Of a stretch of 64,000 nt of DNA, positions 46,006 to 59,600 are shown piece by piece (within the stretch, counting starts at the first letter, position 1; each line of letters starts with the position of its first letter). The translations under genes and the position numbers were made by a program. The stretch covers positions 1,813,636 through 1,877,635 of the forward strand of contig OX439132.1 of assembly GCA_949318235.1 (NCBI GenBank), written 5' to 3'. Under the pieces are notes generated by a model, which saw nothing but the letters and a program-made list of their open reading frames with translations, was not told the DNA's origin and did no database searches. The stretch comes from Ecdyonurus torrentis (lineage: Eukaryota; Arthropoda; Insecta; Ephemeroptera; Heptageniidae).

Positions 46006-46258
46006 GAACTAAAATAATTTACGAAAATTCAAATAAATTTGAATATATATTTGTTTTACCTCAAATTTTTCTTACCGGAACTGCGTTCCGGCAGACAAAT
46101 TCTTACCGGTACGGCGTACCGGTGCGTTCCGGCTTACTTTAAGCCCTGAGTTAAACCTTAGTTATCTTTTTTTAATTGTTGCAACAATCAAAATAACAAC
46201 TTAACTACGGTTTAACTAGTTAGTTAGTGTCGCAGCTTACGGGGGTTAGTTGATGTTA

Positions 46259-46563
46259 TAGGGTGGTTTCATTCATGTTAAAGTCGACGTCATAAGTGAG
46301 TACTAAATAACATTAGCCAGTATAGGAAAATGACACATTTTGCCAGTTTAAAAATACTTCGCGATTTTTTTGAGAGCATTATGCTGTTAACAGGTTGAAT
46401 TATTACTTCAAGTATGCAAGAAAAATAATAATAACCAAAAAAATAGCTAATTTTCCAAAGAAAATAGCCAAAAACTACCTTTGCCCTATACTGAGCAATG
46501 TTATTCATTACTCAAGATGAGCATCGAAAAGCACTCAGAATGACGTCATGCGCACACACCCTA
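46259..46563. mobile_element. GGGTGTATGC-family MITE
   Basis: TATAGGGTGGTTTCATTCAT to ATGCGCACACACCCTA, TGACGTCA at 46541-46548. It is the uninterrupted relative of the 22040 host copy. Confidence 0.85.
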
Positions 46564-46594
46564 GAGTGTAATTTTGTATGATGTTATGTTAATT

Positions 46595-46655
46595 ATAGGG
46601 TGCATGCATTCATGTTAAAGTCGACGCCATGTTGGATAACTCAATAACATGGCCT
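46595..46655. mobile_element. One-ended fragment of the GGGTGTATGC MITE just before an exon
   Basis: TATAGGGTGCATGCATTCAT through CGACGCCATGTTGGATAACT and ATAACATGG, then it stops about 45 bp before the splice acceptor at 46700. Confidence 0.8.
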
Positions 46656-46699
46656 TTAATGTTATGTGCAAATGCTATAATGTTATTGTTATGTTTCAG

Positions 46700-46780
46700 T
46701 ACATGGGTTCATTTGCTGTGGCCGGAAGTGACCAGGCGTCCAGGGCAGAGTACGTGCGTGCGCAGCTGCAAACACTAAGG
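46700..46780 (+). CDS. Exon with PTB/PID-like first strand (YMGSFAV)
   Basis: Acceptor ATGTTTCAG|TAC, donor CTAAGG|GTGAGT. It is 81 nt, 27 codons, phase 0 at both ends: YMGSFAVAGSDQASRAEYVR, then AQLQTLR. The GC-rich codon use stands out from the flanks. YxGSFxV followed by a predicted helix resembles the start of phosphotyrosine-binding (PID) domains such as those in adaptor proteins, but one short exon cannot fix the family. It could join to the 32027 exon or, by phase, to the exon ending at 24415. The rest of the domain is not found within the 17 kb to the right, so the gene probably continues beyond the window across satellite DNA. Confidence 0.6.
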
Positions 46781-48133
<1,353 letters not shown>

Positions 48134-48805
48134 TTTGCTTGCCATATTGTGTTATTGTGCTATACACCAATCCCAGTCCCAGTCAAGACATTGTCTTATC
48201 GACAGCCAAGGACTTTCCAATTAATGGAAAAGCACACACTGGCCGGCCACGGCCTAAGTACACAGCCAGGCATTCGCCATGATAGCCTAGAGACACCGAG
48301 GAAACATCTCGGCAAACGAAAACACAGCAGAGATAATACGTTGTTATATATATTGATAAAATCTACTACAACGGTGCTGGCATAATTATTACGTGTTTTT
48401 TTCTTCTTTCTTCTTTTTGCGAGGCTAAAAGTTAATAATTAATTAACATAGAGAAGTTATAATTGGCAGTTAATTGATTTGTGACGCGGACTGCCTGTAT
48501 GTATGTATGTATGCTACAGGTGCCTAATTAAAACACTTACAAGTCAGTTGTCATGGCAACGGTTTGCTTTGTGTTACCATAGCAACCGCTGCTCGGCGTT
48601 GCTAGGCAAGCTAAATACACGGACACAAATTAAAATGTAATAATATAAGCTTCACTTTAACGGAATATGATGCATTTTTTTTTTAATTAATTTTTTTATT
48701 TGTTTATTTTTTGCTTGCCATATTGTGTTATCGTGCTACACCAATCCTAGTCCCAGTCAAGACATTGTCTTTTCGACAGGTAAGAACTTTTCAATTAATG
48801 GACAA
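48134..48805. repeat. Two copies of a ~90-bp segment, 575 bp apart
   Basis: GCTTGCCATATTGTGTTATTG..GTCCCAGTCAAGACATTGTC occurs at about 48137-48220 and 48713-48805 with small changes. The first is followed by a GC-richer stretch (to about 48340) with a 78-codon frame. No domain is recognised and its ends do not match splice signals convincingly. Confidence 0.6.
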
Positions 48806-49306
48806 GCAGACGTATTGTCCACACACAATGGCGACTATATTGACTTCACATGTTTTCTTACAGTGTAGGTATTATTTCTAACCAAAAAAATAAGCCTGGT
48901 AATATCAGCTGATATTAAATAATGTTACAGTTCATACACTAGCTTCACAAAGACGTATTGTCCACACACAATGGCGACTATATTTACTCACTATAATATA
49001 ATACTATACTTAAAACGTACGTACTGTACACTAAGCTATAACAGTTTTAATTTTATATCAAACTAAAATACACTGAAAAAAATTATTAAAACACTATGCT
49101 CTTTTATTTTTACTAATATAGATAAAAGTTTAGAAAAAAATATTGAAATGATTGATTCTTTGACTAATTGATTGATTAGCAATTTGATTAATTGATTGAT
49201 TGATTGATTGATTGATTCATATTGATTGATTGATTGATTCGACCAAGTAAAATCACAGTAACTATGATGAAATAACAAAATATTGCATATAAAACAAACC
49301 AGCATA

Positions 49307-49522
49307 ATGGAGGTTATCGGTTTAGCGCGCGGGGAGACGCGGGGAAAGCTAAGGGTCCCCTAATTTAACATTACACTTATGGAGAAAAACACGTTTTTTG
49401 CGATTTTAGAGAAAACTACTCCACCGATTCCGGAGAAATTTAAATGAGAAATACTAGACATACTTTTACGTGTTTTAAGCCATAGTCATTTTTAAGCATT
49501 TTTTTAAACCGATAACATCCAT
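49307..49522. mobile_element. MITE with ATGGAGGTTATCGGTTTA ends and TA target site
   Basis: The ends ATGGAGGTTATCGGTTTA and TAAACCGATAACATCCAT are inverted repeats flanked by TA on both sides (49305-49306, 49523-49524). It is 216 bp and the best-preserved copy of the family also seen at 5430 and 25741. Confidence 0.88.
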
Positions 49523-49983
49523 TATTGCGTATTTAATTTTCTCCAAGCAGATATCAGTATACCAAAGTTACATACATTTTGTAAATAAAAACTATCCTAA
49601 ATATATAAAATGACTGATGGTAAACACTTTATAATGCACGTGTTATTTATATATTTATTTGTGTATGTATTTTTTTAATCAACATGTACCAACTGGTATT
49701 TTGATCAATAAAGAAACTGAAACTAAACTGAAATGTTGAAGTTATCAATCTGCTAAAAATTACACCTTTGAAAAAGGTATTTTTTCCACGGTTTTACAAT
49801 TTTAAAATTTTCGGTTGCAAACTGATCTTAATTTCATTATAACATTGTGACGTCATTAACGTTTATCTCGTTATTTTAATGTTTAGTGACGTCATAACCA
49901 TTAATAATACAAAATATTGCAAAACTATAGGTGCAAGACATTTAATGTCTATCTTTTAGAGTGCTGTCAGTTTTCTCTCAGTG

Positions 49984-50085
<102 letters not shown>

Positions 50086-50356
50086 CCGCTCAAAGCTACT
50101 CCAAACTATTCAGTTTTTTAATGAAAAAAAAAAAGTTTTTTTATTAACTTTTATAGTTAAAAACTTTTGTGCTCTTGATTATATATTTTTAATTAACTGT
50201 AAGCTTATATAATTTATAATTGCCTGGTTTACTTTGTGTGACAATGGAGGTAATATTTCGTAACTAGATCTGTTAAACCTGCTGGCAACAATGTCGTTTT
50301 AGCTGGCGATGATAGAGAGAGAGAGGGAGAGAGAGAGAGATCGGGCACAAAAAAAC

Positions 50357-51850
50357 GTAATAAATGTGCTAGCTCATTTTCAGTTTATGAGTATATTGCA
50401 CAGCATAATTATTTATGTTGTTCTAATTTAGCATAATTTATATGCTATAATAACATAAATGCAGATATAGTTAACATGTTCAGCATAATTACTTATGTTA
50501 TTAGAAAATAACAACATTTGTGCTCTACATTATAGCAAGTGTTCAATGTAGCAACATAATGTATGCTATATTGTACAGTAATTATACTACATAACATAAT
50601 AGTTAACATGTTCAGCATAATTAATAATGTTATTACAAAATAACAACATTTGTGCTCTACAATATAGCAAGAGTTCAATGTAGCAACATAATGTATGCTA
50701 TATTGTACAGTGATTATACTACATAACATAATAGTTAACATGTTCAGCATAATTACTTATGTTATTACAAAATAACAACATTTGTGCTCTACAATATAGC
50801 AAGAGTTCAATGTAGCATAATTACAAATGTTTGTTTTTTCGTTCAAATTTTACAAAACAATGTACAGTATAAAATATTAAAGACGTCTATTATGCGACGT
50901 AATATGAAAGTAGTGTATTGTAATACTTCAAATTAATTAATTAATTAGACCACAGCTTGATACGCGACTTAATTGACTTCTTATCAATCAAAAGCGGTCG
51001 CATGACGTCATAATTTACCTTGTTTGATCTGAGGGGGAGGGGGAAGCTAAATTGTAATTGTAAAGTATTTAAACTTTGAAAGCAGTAACTTAACACAAGT
51101 GAAAAAAATAAGTACCTATAATTGTTGCTACATTGAACACTTGCTATATTGTAGAGCACAAATGTTGTTATTTTGTAATAACATAAGTAATTATGCTGAA
51201 CATGTTAACTATTATGTTATGTAGTATAATCACTGTACAATATAGCATACATTATGTTGCTACATTGAACACTTGCTATATTGTAGAGCACAAATGTTGT
51301 TGTTTTGTAATAACATAAGTAATTATGCTGAACATGTTAACTATTATGTTATGTAGTATAATCACTGTACAATATAGCATACATTATGTTGCTACATTGA
51401 ACACTTGCTATATTGTAGAGCACAAATGTTGTTGTTTTGTAATAACATAAGTAATTATGCTGAACATGTTAACTATTATGTTATGTAGTATAATCACTGT
51501 ACAATATAGCATACATTATGTTGCTACATTGAACACTTGCTATATTGTAGAGCACAAATGTTGTTATTTTGTAATAACATAAGTAATTATGCTGAACATG
51601 TTAACTATTATGTTATGTAGTATAATCACTGTACAATATAGCATACATTATGTTGCTACATTGAACACTTGCTATATTGTAGAGCACAAATGTTGTTATT
51701 TTGTAATAACATAAGTAATTATGCTGAACATGTTAACTATTATGTTATGTAGAATAATCACTGTACAATATAGCATACATTATGTTGCTACATTGAACAC
51801 TTGCTATATTGTAGAGCATAAATGTTGTTATTTTGTAATAATAAAATAGG
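50357..51850. mobile_element. Foldback element whose arms are tandem 132-bp subrepeats
   Basis: Left arm: about 2.6 copies of a 132-bp unit (starts TTAACATGTTCAGC at 50471, 50603 and 50735). Right arm: about 5.5 copies of the reverse complement (GTTGCTACATTGAAC at 51124, 51256, 51388, 51520, 51652 and 51784, period exactly 132). They are separated by a ~300-bp unique centre (50821-51120). The outer left flank (50357-50470) matches the AT-rich TACGTAAT MITE family. No transposase. The structure is that of Foldback-type transposons. Confidence 0.85.
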
Positions 51851-52317
51851 TAGAACAGAAATATCCTAGAAAATCTTCAATCTTATATTCACAGAAAGCG
51901 TAAATAACCAGGGGGCCGATTCCGTAATTTTTTTAGCGTTGTTGTAACAAACAAATTTGAATTAGATATCAAATAATTTCGTTCGTAATGAAGTTACAGA
52001 ATCAGCCCCCCAGGCTTCTATGTTATCCCTATGTTTACATGCATAAGTTGCAGCCTGTGACGTCATTTCGTGACTTTCAAAAATTAATTATAATACGTAA
52101 TAAACTCAAAAATTAGAAATTTAAATATGAATTGATTCACGACAGTTTAATTTTTTAGAATTTGAAAAAAAAAATTAACACCTCAAATTTTGTGTAGTCG
52201 TCCTTATTGAGTCTGTACCAGGTTCGTGAGCTGCTGTGTTATTGACCTATACTAAAAACGAACCCTTGTTGATGTAGTTCAAATTTTAACCACAACAATC
52301 AACATGTAAAATGTAAA

Positions 52318-52371
52318 TGGCGCTGTAGTCTGTGTGTGAATTTTAAAATTCACACACAGACTACAGCGCCA
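52318..52371. repeat. Perfect 54-bp palindrome without spacer
   Basis: 27-base arms (outer end TGGCGCTGTAGTCTGTG) meet at TTTT|AAAA with no mismatch. Confidence 0.95.
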
Positions 52372-52442
52372 CTTTTATACGTAATTTGGTATTCTTGCAT
52401 TTTTTGCGGCGAAAATTTGAATTAAATCATTAAGGGATCGTA

Positions 52443-52655
52443 CACAGTAAATTATACAGTAGTCCATCTCCTATAGCGGGAATGTCAGATCGAATGCGCG
52501 CCATAATTCCGACTGGGTGAAGTTGTCAGAACTACACGTAACATTACTTCAAATTACGGCTTCTAGTTCTGCCACCTTCACCCAGTCGGAATTATGGCGC
52601 GCATTCGATCTGACATTCCCGCTATAGGAGATGGACTACTGTATAATTTACTGTG
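52443..52655. mobile_element. Mutator-like foldback MITE, ~83-bp perfect TIRs, 9-bp TSD
   Basis: CACAGTAAATTATACAGTAG and the following bases to about 52525 recur in exact reverse complement at about 52573-52655, with a loop of about 47 bp. The flanks GGGATCGTA (52434-52442) and GAGATCGTA (52656-52664) differ at one base, fitting the 9-bp TSD of Mutator-like elements. Confidence 0.85.
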
Positions 52656-52664
52656 GAGATCGTA

Positions 52665-53075
52665 TTTTCAACAATAGCTTCCTATCTTGTTTATATATCC
52701 ATGGACTGTACTGTATTTGCTATGTTCTAGGGAGTCACGTTACAACACACGTGATACACTGAGATTAAATCACTGGGTGTGACGTGACATGACGTGACGT
52801 GACATATGCAGCACAAGGCACTAAGTGAGTCAGTCAGTCAACTGCGGTGAATCTAGTCAAGTGGTTTCATCTAGTTATCTCACGTATAGTCATGTACACT
52901 ATACCAATGAAGCTAAAGACAATGTAAAGTAGCAACTGCGCATTTTGTCAGTCTTTTGCAACATTTAAATCTTTATTTCCGGTATTTTTCAAGTTTTGAT
53001 GGAGGGAAAATATTATCGTGTGTATATATATATTTTTTTTTTGTAAAGTTGAACTTTTAACGGATATAGATCTTA
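52665..53075. other. Stretch with short direct repeats, no gene
   Basis: TGACGTGACATGACGTGACG-type repeats at about 52780-52805 and GTCAGTCAGTCA at 52830. Nothing else recognised. Confidence 0.5.
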
Positions 53076-53193
<118 letters not shown>

Positions 53194-53397
53194 GACAGAT
53201 AGAGCAGAGATGAGACAGACAGACCGAGCTGAAGTAGTTCACATTAAAATTAAAGGCGATGTCTCTTCCAGATTTACGACGACAAAATCAATATTTCAAG
53301 GTCATTAAACCTCACGCGTATACACATTTGTCTCACCTAATGTCTCTCTCAATATTTATCATCTATTTTAACACTTTTATTCTAACTGATCATCCAT

Positions 53398-53492
53398 ATT
53401 GATCATTCTATTGATCATTCTATTGATCATTCTATTGATCATTCTATTGATCATTCTATTGATCATTCTATTGATCATTCTATTGATCATTC
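53398..53492. repeat. 12-bp tandem repeat (ATTGATCATTCT)n
   Basis: Eight copies of ATTGATCATTCT. The repetitive IILL frame is an artefact. Confidence 0.96.
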
Positions 53493-53551
53493 ATTACTAT
53501 AGAACACACCACAAACTTATTTTTATACGCAGAAAAAAAATCAAAGAAACC

Positions 53552-53661
53552 ATTCAGTTCCATAGATGTAACTCTTCAGTACAAACCAATAACTTGGTTG
53601 ACTAATGTTTAAACAGTAACTTGTTAGTATAAACGTTATTTCTTCAGTGGTAAATAGTTAG
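53552..53661. repeat. Dispersed TAACTCTTCAGTA-family repeat at the edge of the satellite
   Basis: CATAGATGTAACTCTTCAGT to GGTAAATAGTTA, the best match to the inverted 29761 copy. It ends about 25 bp before satellite A begins. Confidence 0.8.
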
Positions 53662-53686
53662 CTCTGCACATCTTAAAAATAAAACA

Positions 53687-54694
53687 TTTCTATCATTTTA
53701 GTATGAATATTGATTTTTTTTTTTTTTTTTTTTTTTGCAACACAAGATATTTAATGTTTACATAAGTAACTTTTAGTAAGTAAAACAAGAACCTTCGTTT
53801 TCACTTCTGTAAAATATATTTTAAACATACAACCACAAAATAAAAAATTCCAATTTATGCAGTTATGAATTTGTTTTGAACATCTGAAATCATTGAAAAA
53901 AAAAATTCGATAAATTAATCTAAATTATCACAATCTGTAGTGGCATATATAAGCTTTCAATTTATTGTTTTATATATCTATATATGATATTGTTAAATTT
54001 ATAAATTTTCTATCATTTTAGTATAAATATTATTATATATATATTTTTTTTTTAAACACAAGATATTTAAGATATTTAAGATAAATAAAGTTTAGTCAGG
54101 AGAAAATGAGCCTTCGTTTTCAAGTCTGTAATATATATTTTATAGATACAAACACAAATTAAAAAATTCCAGTTTTTTCAGTTTTCAACCTGTTTTGAAC
54201 AAATAAATTATAAGAAAAAAAATTAAATAAATTGACTTAAATATGCACATTCTGTAGTGGCATATAATAATATAAGCTTTCATTTTACTAGCTTATAAAT
54301 CAATATATGATATTGTTAAATTTATAAATTTTCTATCATTTTAGTTTGAATATTGAAATAGTTTTTTTTTTTTTTTTTTTTTAATTTACAACACAAAATA
54401 TATAATGTTTGCAAAAATAAAGTTTAGTCAGGAGAAAAAGAGCCTTTGTTTTCAAGTCTGTAATATATTTTTTATAGATACAACCACAAATTAAAAAATT
54501 CTAGTTTTTTCAGTTTTGAATCTGTTTTGAACAAATCAAATTATTAGAAAAAAAATTGAATAAATTGACCTAAATATGCACATTCTGTAGTGCCATATAT
54601 AAGCTTTCATTTTACTATGTTATATAAATATATCAATATATGAAATGATTAAATTAAATAATTTTCTATCATTTTAGTTTGAATGAAAAAATAG

Positions 54695-54728
<34 letters not shown>

Positions 54729-56671
54729 GCAACACAAGATATTTAATATTTACAAAAGTAAAGTTTAGTCAGGAGAAAATGAGCCTTCGTTTTCAACTCT
54801 GTAATATATTTTTTATAGATACAACCACAAATTAAAAAATTCTAGTTTTTTCAGTTTTGAATCTGATTTGAACAAATGAAATTATTAGAAAAAAAATTGA
54901 ATTAAATGACCTATATATGCACATTCTGTAGTGCCATATATAGGCTTTCATTTAACTAAGTTATATATCAATATATGATATTGTTACATTTATAAATTTT
55001 TTATCATTTTAGTATGAATATTGAAATAGATTTTTGTTTTTTAATTTTCTAACACAAGATATTTAATGTTTACAAAAGTGACAATGAGCCAGTAGAAAAA
55101 GAACCTTCGTTTTCAACTCTGTAAAATATATTTTAAAGATACAACCAAAAATTAAAAAATTCCAGTTTTTTCAGTTTTGAATCTGTTTTGAACAAATCAA
55201 ATTATAAGAAAAAAATCTCGAAAAATTGATCTAAATTATCACAATCTGTAATGCCATATATAAGCTTATAATTTATTGTTTTATATATCTATAATTGATA
55301 TTGTTAAATTTATAAATTTTTATCATTTTAGTATAAATATTATTATATATATATATATATATAATATATATATTTCAAGACAAGAAATTTAATGTTTACA
55401 AATAAAGTAACGATTAGTCATGAGCAAAAGAACCTTCGTTTTCAACTCAGTAATATATATTTTATTGATACAACCACAAAATAAAAAATTCCAGTTTTTT
55501 CAGTTTTGAATCTGTTTTGAACAAATCAAATTATTAGAAAAAAAAATTGAATACATTGACCTAAATATGCACATTCTGTAGTGCCATATATAAGCTTTCA
55601 TTTTACTATGTTATATATCAATATATGATATTGTTAAATTTATAAATTTTCTATCATTTTAGTTTCAATATTGAAATAGTTTTTTTTTTTTTTTTTTTAC
55701 TTTACAACACAAGATATATAATGTTTGCAAAAATAAAGTTTAGTCAGGAGAAAAAGAGCCTTCGTTTTCAACTCTGTAATATATTTTTTATAGATACAAC
55801 CACAAATTAAAAAATTCTAGTTTTTTCAGTTTTGAATCTGTTTTGAACAAATCAAATTATTAGAAAAAAAATTGAATAAATTGACCTAAATATGTACATT
55901 CTGTAGTGCCATATATAAGCTTTCATTTTAATATGTTATATATCAATATATGAAATGATGAAATTAAATAATTTTCTATTATTTTAGTTTGAATATAAAA
56001 ATAGTTTTTTTTTTTTTTTTTTTTTAAATTTTGCAACACAAGATATTTAATGTTTGCAAAAATAAAGTTTAGTCAGGAGAAAAAGAGCCTTCGTTTTCAA
56101 CTCTGTAATATATTTTTTATAGATACAACCACAAATTAAAAAATTGTAGTTTTTTTAGTTTTGAATCTGTTTTGAACAAATCAAATTATTAGAAAAAAAA
56201 TTGAATAAATTGACCTAAATATGCACATTCTGTAGTGCCATATATAGGCTTTCATTTTACTATGTTATATATCAATATATGAAATGATTAAATTAAATAA
56301 TTTTCTATCATTTTAGTTTGAATATAAAAATAGTTTTTTTTTTTTTTTTTTTAATTTTTTTTTTTTTAATTTTGCAACACAAGATATAATGTTTGCAAAA
56401 ATAAAGTTTAGTCAGGAGAAAAAGAGCCTTCGTTTTCAACTCTGTAATATATTTTTTATAGATACAACCACAAATTAAAAAATTCCAGTTTTTTCAGTTT
56501 TGAAACTGTTTTGAACACATCAAATTATTAGAAAAAAAAATTGATTAAATTGACTTAAATATGCACATTCTGTAGTGCCATATATAAGCTTTCATTTTAA
56601 TATGTTATATATCAATATATGATATTGTTAAATTTATAAATTTTCTATCATTTTAGTTTGAATATTGAAAT

Positions 56672-56712
<41 letters not shown>

Positions 56713-57668
56713 ACACAAGATATATAATGTTTGCAAAAATAAAGATTAGTCAGGAGAAAAAGAGCCTTCGTTTTCAAGTCTGTAATATATATTTTATAGA
56801 TACAACCACAAATTAAAAGCTCCAGTTTTTTCAGTTTTGAAACTGTTTTGAACAAATCAAATTATTAGAAAAAAAAATTGAATAAATTGACTTAAATATG
56901 CACATTCTGTTGTGCCATATATAAGCTTTCATTTTACTATGTTATATATCAATATATGAAAATGATTAAATTAAATAATTTTCTATCATTTTAGTTTGAA
57001 TATAAAAATAGTTTTTTTTTCTTTTTTTTTTTTAATTTTGCAACACAAGATATTAATTGTTTAAAAAAATAAAGATTAGTCAGGAGAAAAAGAGCCTTCG
57101 TTTTCAAGTCTGTAATATATTTTTTATAGATACAACCACAAATTAAAAAATTCTAGTTTTTTCAGTTTTGAATCTGTTTTGAACAAATCAAATTATTAGA
57201 AAAAAAATTGAATAAATTGACTTAAATATGCACATTCTGTAGTGGCATATATAAGCTTTCATTTTACTATGTTATATATCAATATATGATATTGTTAAAT
57301 TTATAAATTTTCTATCATTTTAGTTTGAATATTGAAATAGTTTTTTTTTTTTTTTTTTTTTAATTTTGCAACACAAGATATTTAATGTTTACAAAAGAAA
57401 AGTTTAGTCAGGAGAAAAAGAGCCTTCGTTTTCAACTCTGTAATATATTTTTTATAGATACAACCACAATTTAAAAAATTCTAGTTTTTTCAGTTTTGAA
57501 TCTGTTTTGAACAAATCAAATTATTAGAAATAAAATTGAATAAATTGACCTAAATATGCACATTCTGTAGTGGCATATATAAGCTTTCATTTTACTAGGT
57601 TATATATCAATATATGATATTGTTAAATTTATAAATTTTCTATCATCTTAGTTTGAATATTGAAATAG

Positions 57669-57699
<31 letters not shown>

Positions 57700-58961
57700 A
57701 CACAAGATATATAATGTTTGCAAAAATAAAGTTTAGTCAGGAGAAAAAGAGCCTTCGTTTTCAACTCTGTAATATATTTTTTATAGATACAACCACAAAT
57801 TAAAAAATTCTAGTTTTTTCAGTTTTGAATCTGTTTTGAACAAATCAAATATTAGAAAAAAAATTGAATAAATTGACCTAAATATGCACATTCTGTAGTG
57901 CCATATATAAGCTTTCATTTTACTATGTTATATATCAATATATGAAATGATTAAATTAAATAATTTTCTATCATTTTAGTTTGAATATAAAAATAGTTTT
58001 TTTTTTTTTTTTTTTTTAAATTTTGCAACACAAGATATTTAATGTTTACAAAAGGAAAGTTTAGTCAGGCGAAAAAGAGCCTTCGTTTTCAACTCTGTAA
58101 TATATTTTTTATAGATACAACCACAAATTAAAAAATTCTAGTTTTTTCAGTTTTGAATCCGTTTTGAACAAATGAAATTATTAGAAAAAAAATTGAATAA
58201 AATGACCTATATATGCACATTCTGTAGTGCCATATATTGGCTTTCATTTAACTATAATATATATTAATATATGATATTGTTACATTTATAAATTTTTTAT
58301 CATTTTAGTATGAATATTGAAATATATATTTTCTTTTAATTTTGTAACACAAGATATTTAATGTTTACAAAAATGACAATTAGCCAGGAGAAAAAGAACC
58401 TTCGTTTTTAACTATGTAAAATATATTTTAAAGATACAACCAAAAATTAGAAAATTCCAGTTTTTTCAGTTTTGAATCTGTTTTGAACAAATCAAATTAT
58501 TAGAAAAAAATCTCGATAAATTGATCTAAATTATCACAATCTGTAATGGCGTATATAAGCATATAATTTATTATTTTATATATCTATATATGATATTGTT
58601 AAATTTATAAATTTTTATCATTTTAGAATAAATATTATATATATATATATATATTTTAAGACAAGAAATTTAATGTTTACAAATAAAGTAACGTTTAGTC
58701 AGGTGCAAAAGAACCTTCGTTTACAACTCTGTAATATATATTTTATTGATACAACCACAAACTAAAAAATTCCAGTTTTTTCAGTTTTGAATCTGTTTTG
58801 AACAAATCAAATTATTAGAAAAAAAATTGAATACATTGACCTAAATATGCACATTCTGTAGTGCCATATATAAGCTTTCATTTTACTATGTTATATATCA
58901 ATATATTTATGAAATGATTAAATTAAACAATTTTCTATCATTTTAGTTTGAATATTGAAAT

Positions 58962-58999
<38 letters not shown>

Positions 59000-59600
59000 C
59001 AACACAAGGTATATAATGTTTGCAAAAACAAAGTTTAGTCAGGAGAAAAAGAGCCTTCGTTTTCAACTCTGTAATATATTTTTTATAGATACAACCACAA
59101 ATTAAAAAATTCTAGTTTTTTCAGTTTTGAAACTGTTTTGAACAAATCAAATTATTAGAAAAAAAATTGAATAAATTGACTTAAATATGCACATTCTGTA
59201 GTGGCATATATAAGCTTTCATTTTACTAGGTTATATATCAATATATGATGTTGTTAAATTTATAAATTTTCTATCATTTTAGTTTGAATATTGAAATGTT
59301 TTTTTTTTTTTTTTTTTTTAATTTACAACACAAGATATAAAATGTTTGCAAAAATAAAGTTTAGTCAGGAGAAAAAGAGCCTTCGTTTTTAACTCTGTAT
59401 TATATTTTTTATAGATACAACCACAAATTAAAAAATTCTAGTTTTTTCAGTTTTGAAGCTGTTTTGAACAAATCAAATTATTAGAAAAAAATTGAATAAA
59501 TTGACCTAAATATGCACATTCTGTAGTGCCATATATAAGCTTTTATTTTACTATGTTATATATCAATATATGAAATGATTAAATTAAATAATTTTCTATC
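53687..59600. repeat. Satellite A: 18 tandem monomers of about 329 bp
   Basis: CCTTCGTTTTCA (or a close variant) recurs at about 53792, 54111, 54443, 54784, 55104, 55433, 55759, 56088, 56427, 56764, 57094, 57423, 57752, 58080, 58399, 58714, 59054 and 59380. Each monomer has a poly-T tract of variable length (a TA run in some), AACACAAGATAT, TTTAGTCAGGAGAAAAAGAG, CAGTTTTGAATCTGTTTTGA and GCACATTCTGTAGTGCCATA. There is no coding capacity. Sub-types recur in a larger order (see findings). Confidence 0.97.

Larger units (their letters stand above)
44589..46148. mobile_element. hAT-like element (1.56 kb) with 8-bp TSD, itself interrupted
   Basis: The ends CAGGGCTTAAAGTA and TACTTTAAGCCCTG are perfect inverted repeats. 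The exact TSD AGTTAAAC lies at 44581-44588 and 46149-46156. Subterminal TTACCGGAACGC motifs recur inverted at the right end. A GC-rich palindromic block at 44648-44695 resembles one in the 10899 hAT element. No transposase frame. A second hAT-like element occupies 44801-45498. Confidence 0.88.

Noticed and set aside
51121..51850. Possible CRISPR-like array
   Set aside because: The units repeat over their whole 132 bp with no unique spacers, and the context is eukaryotic.
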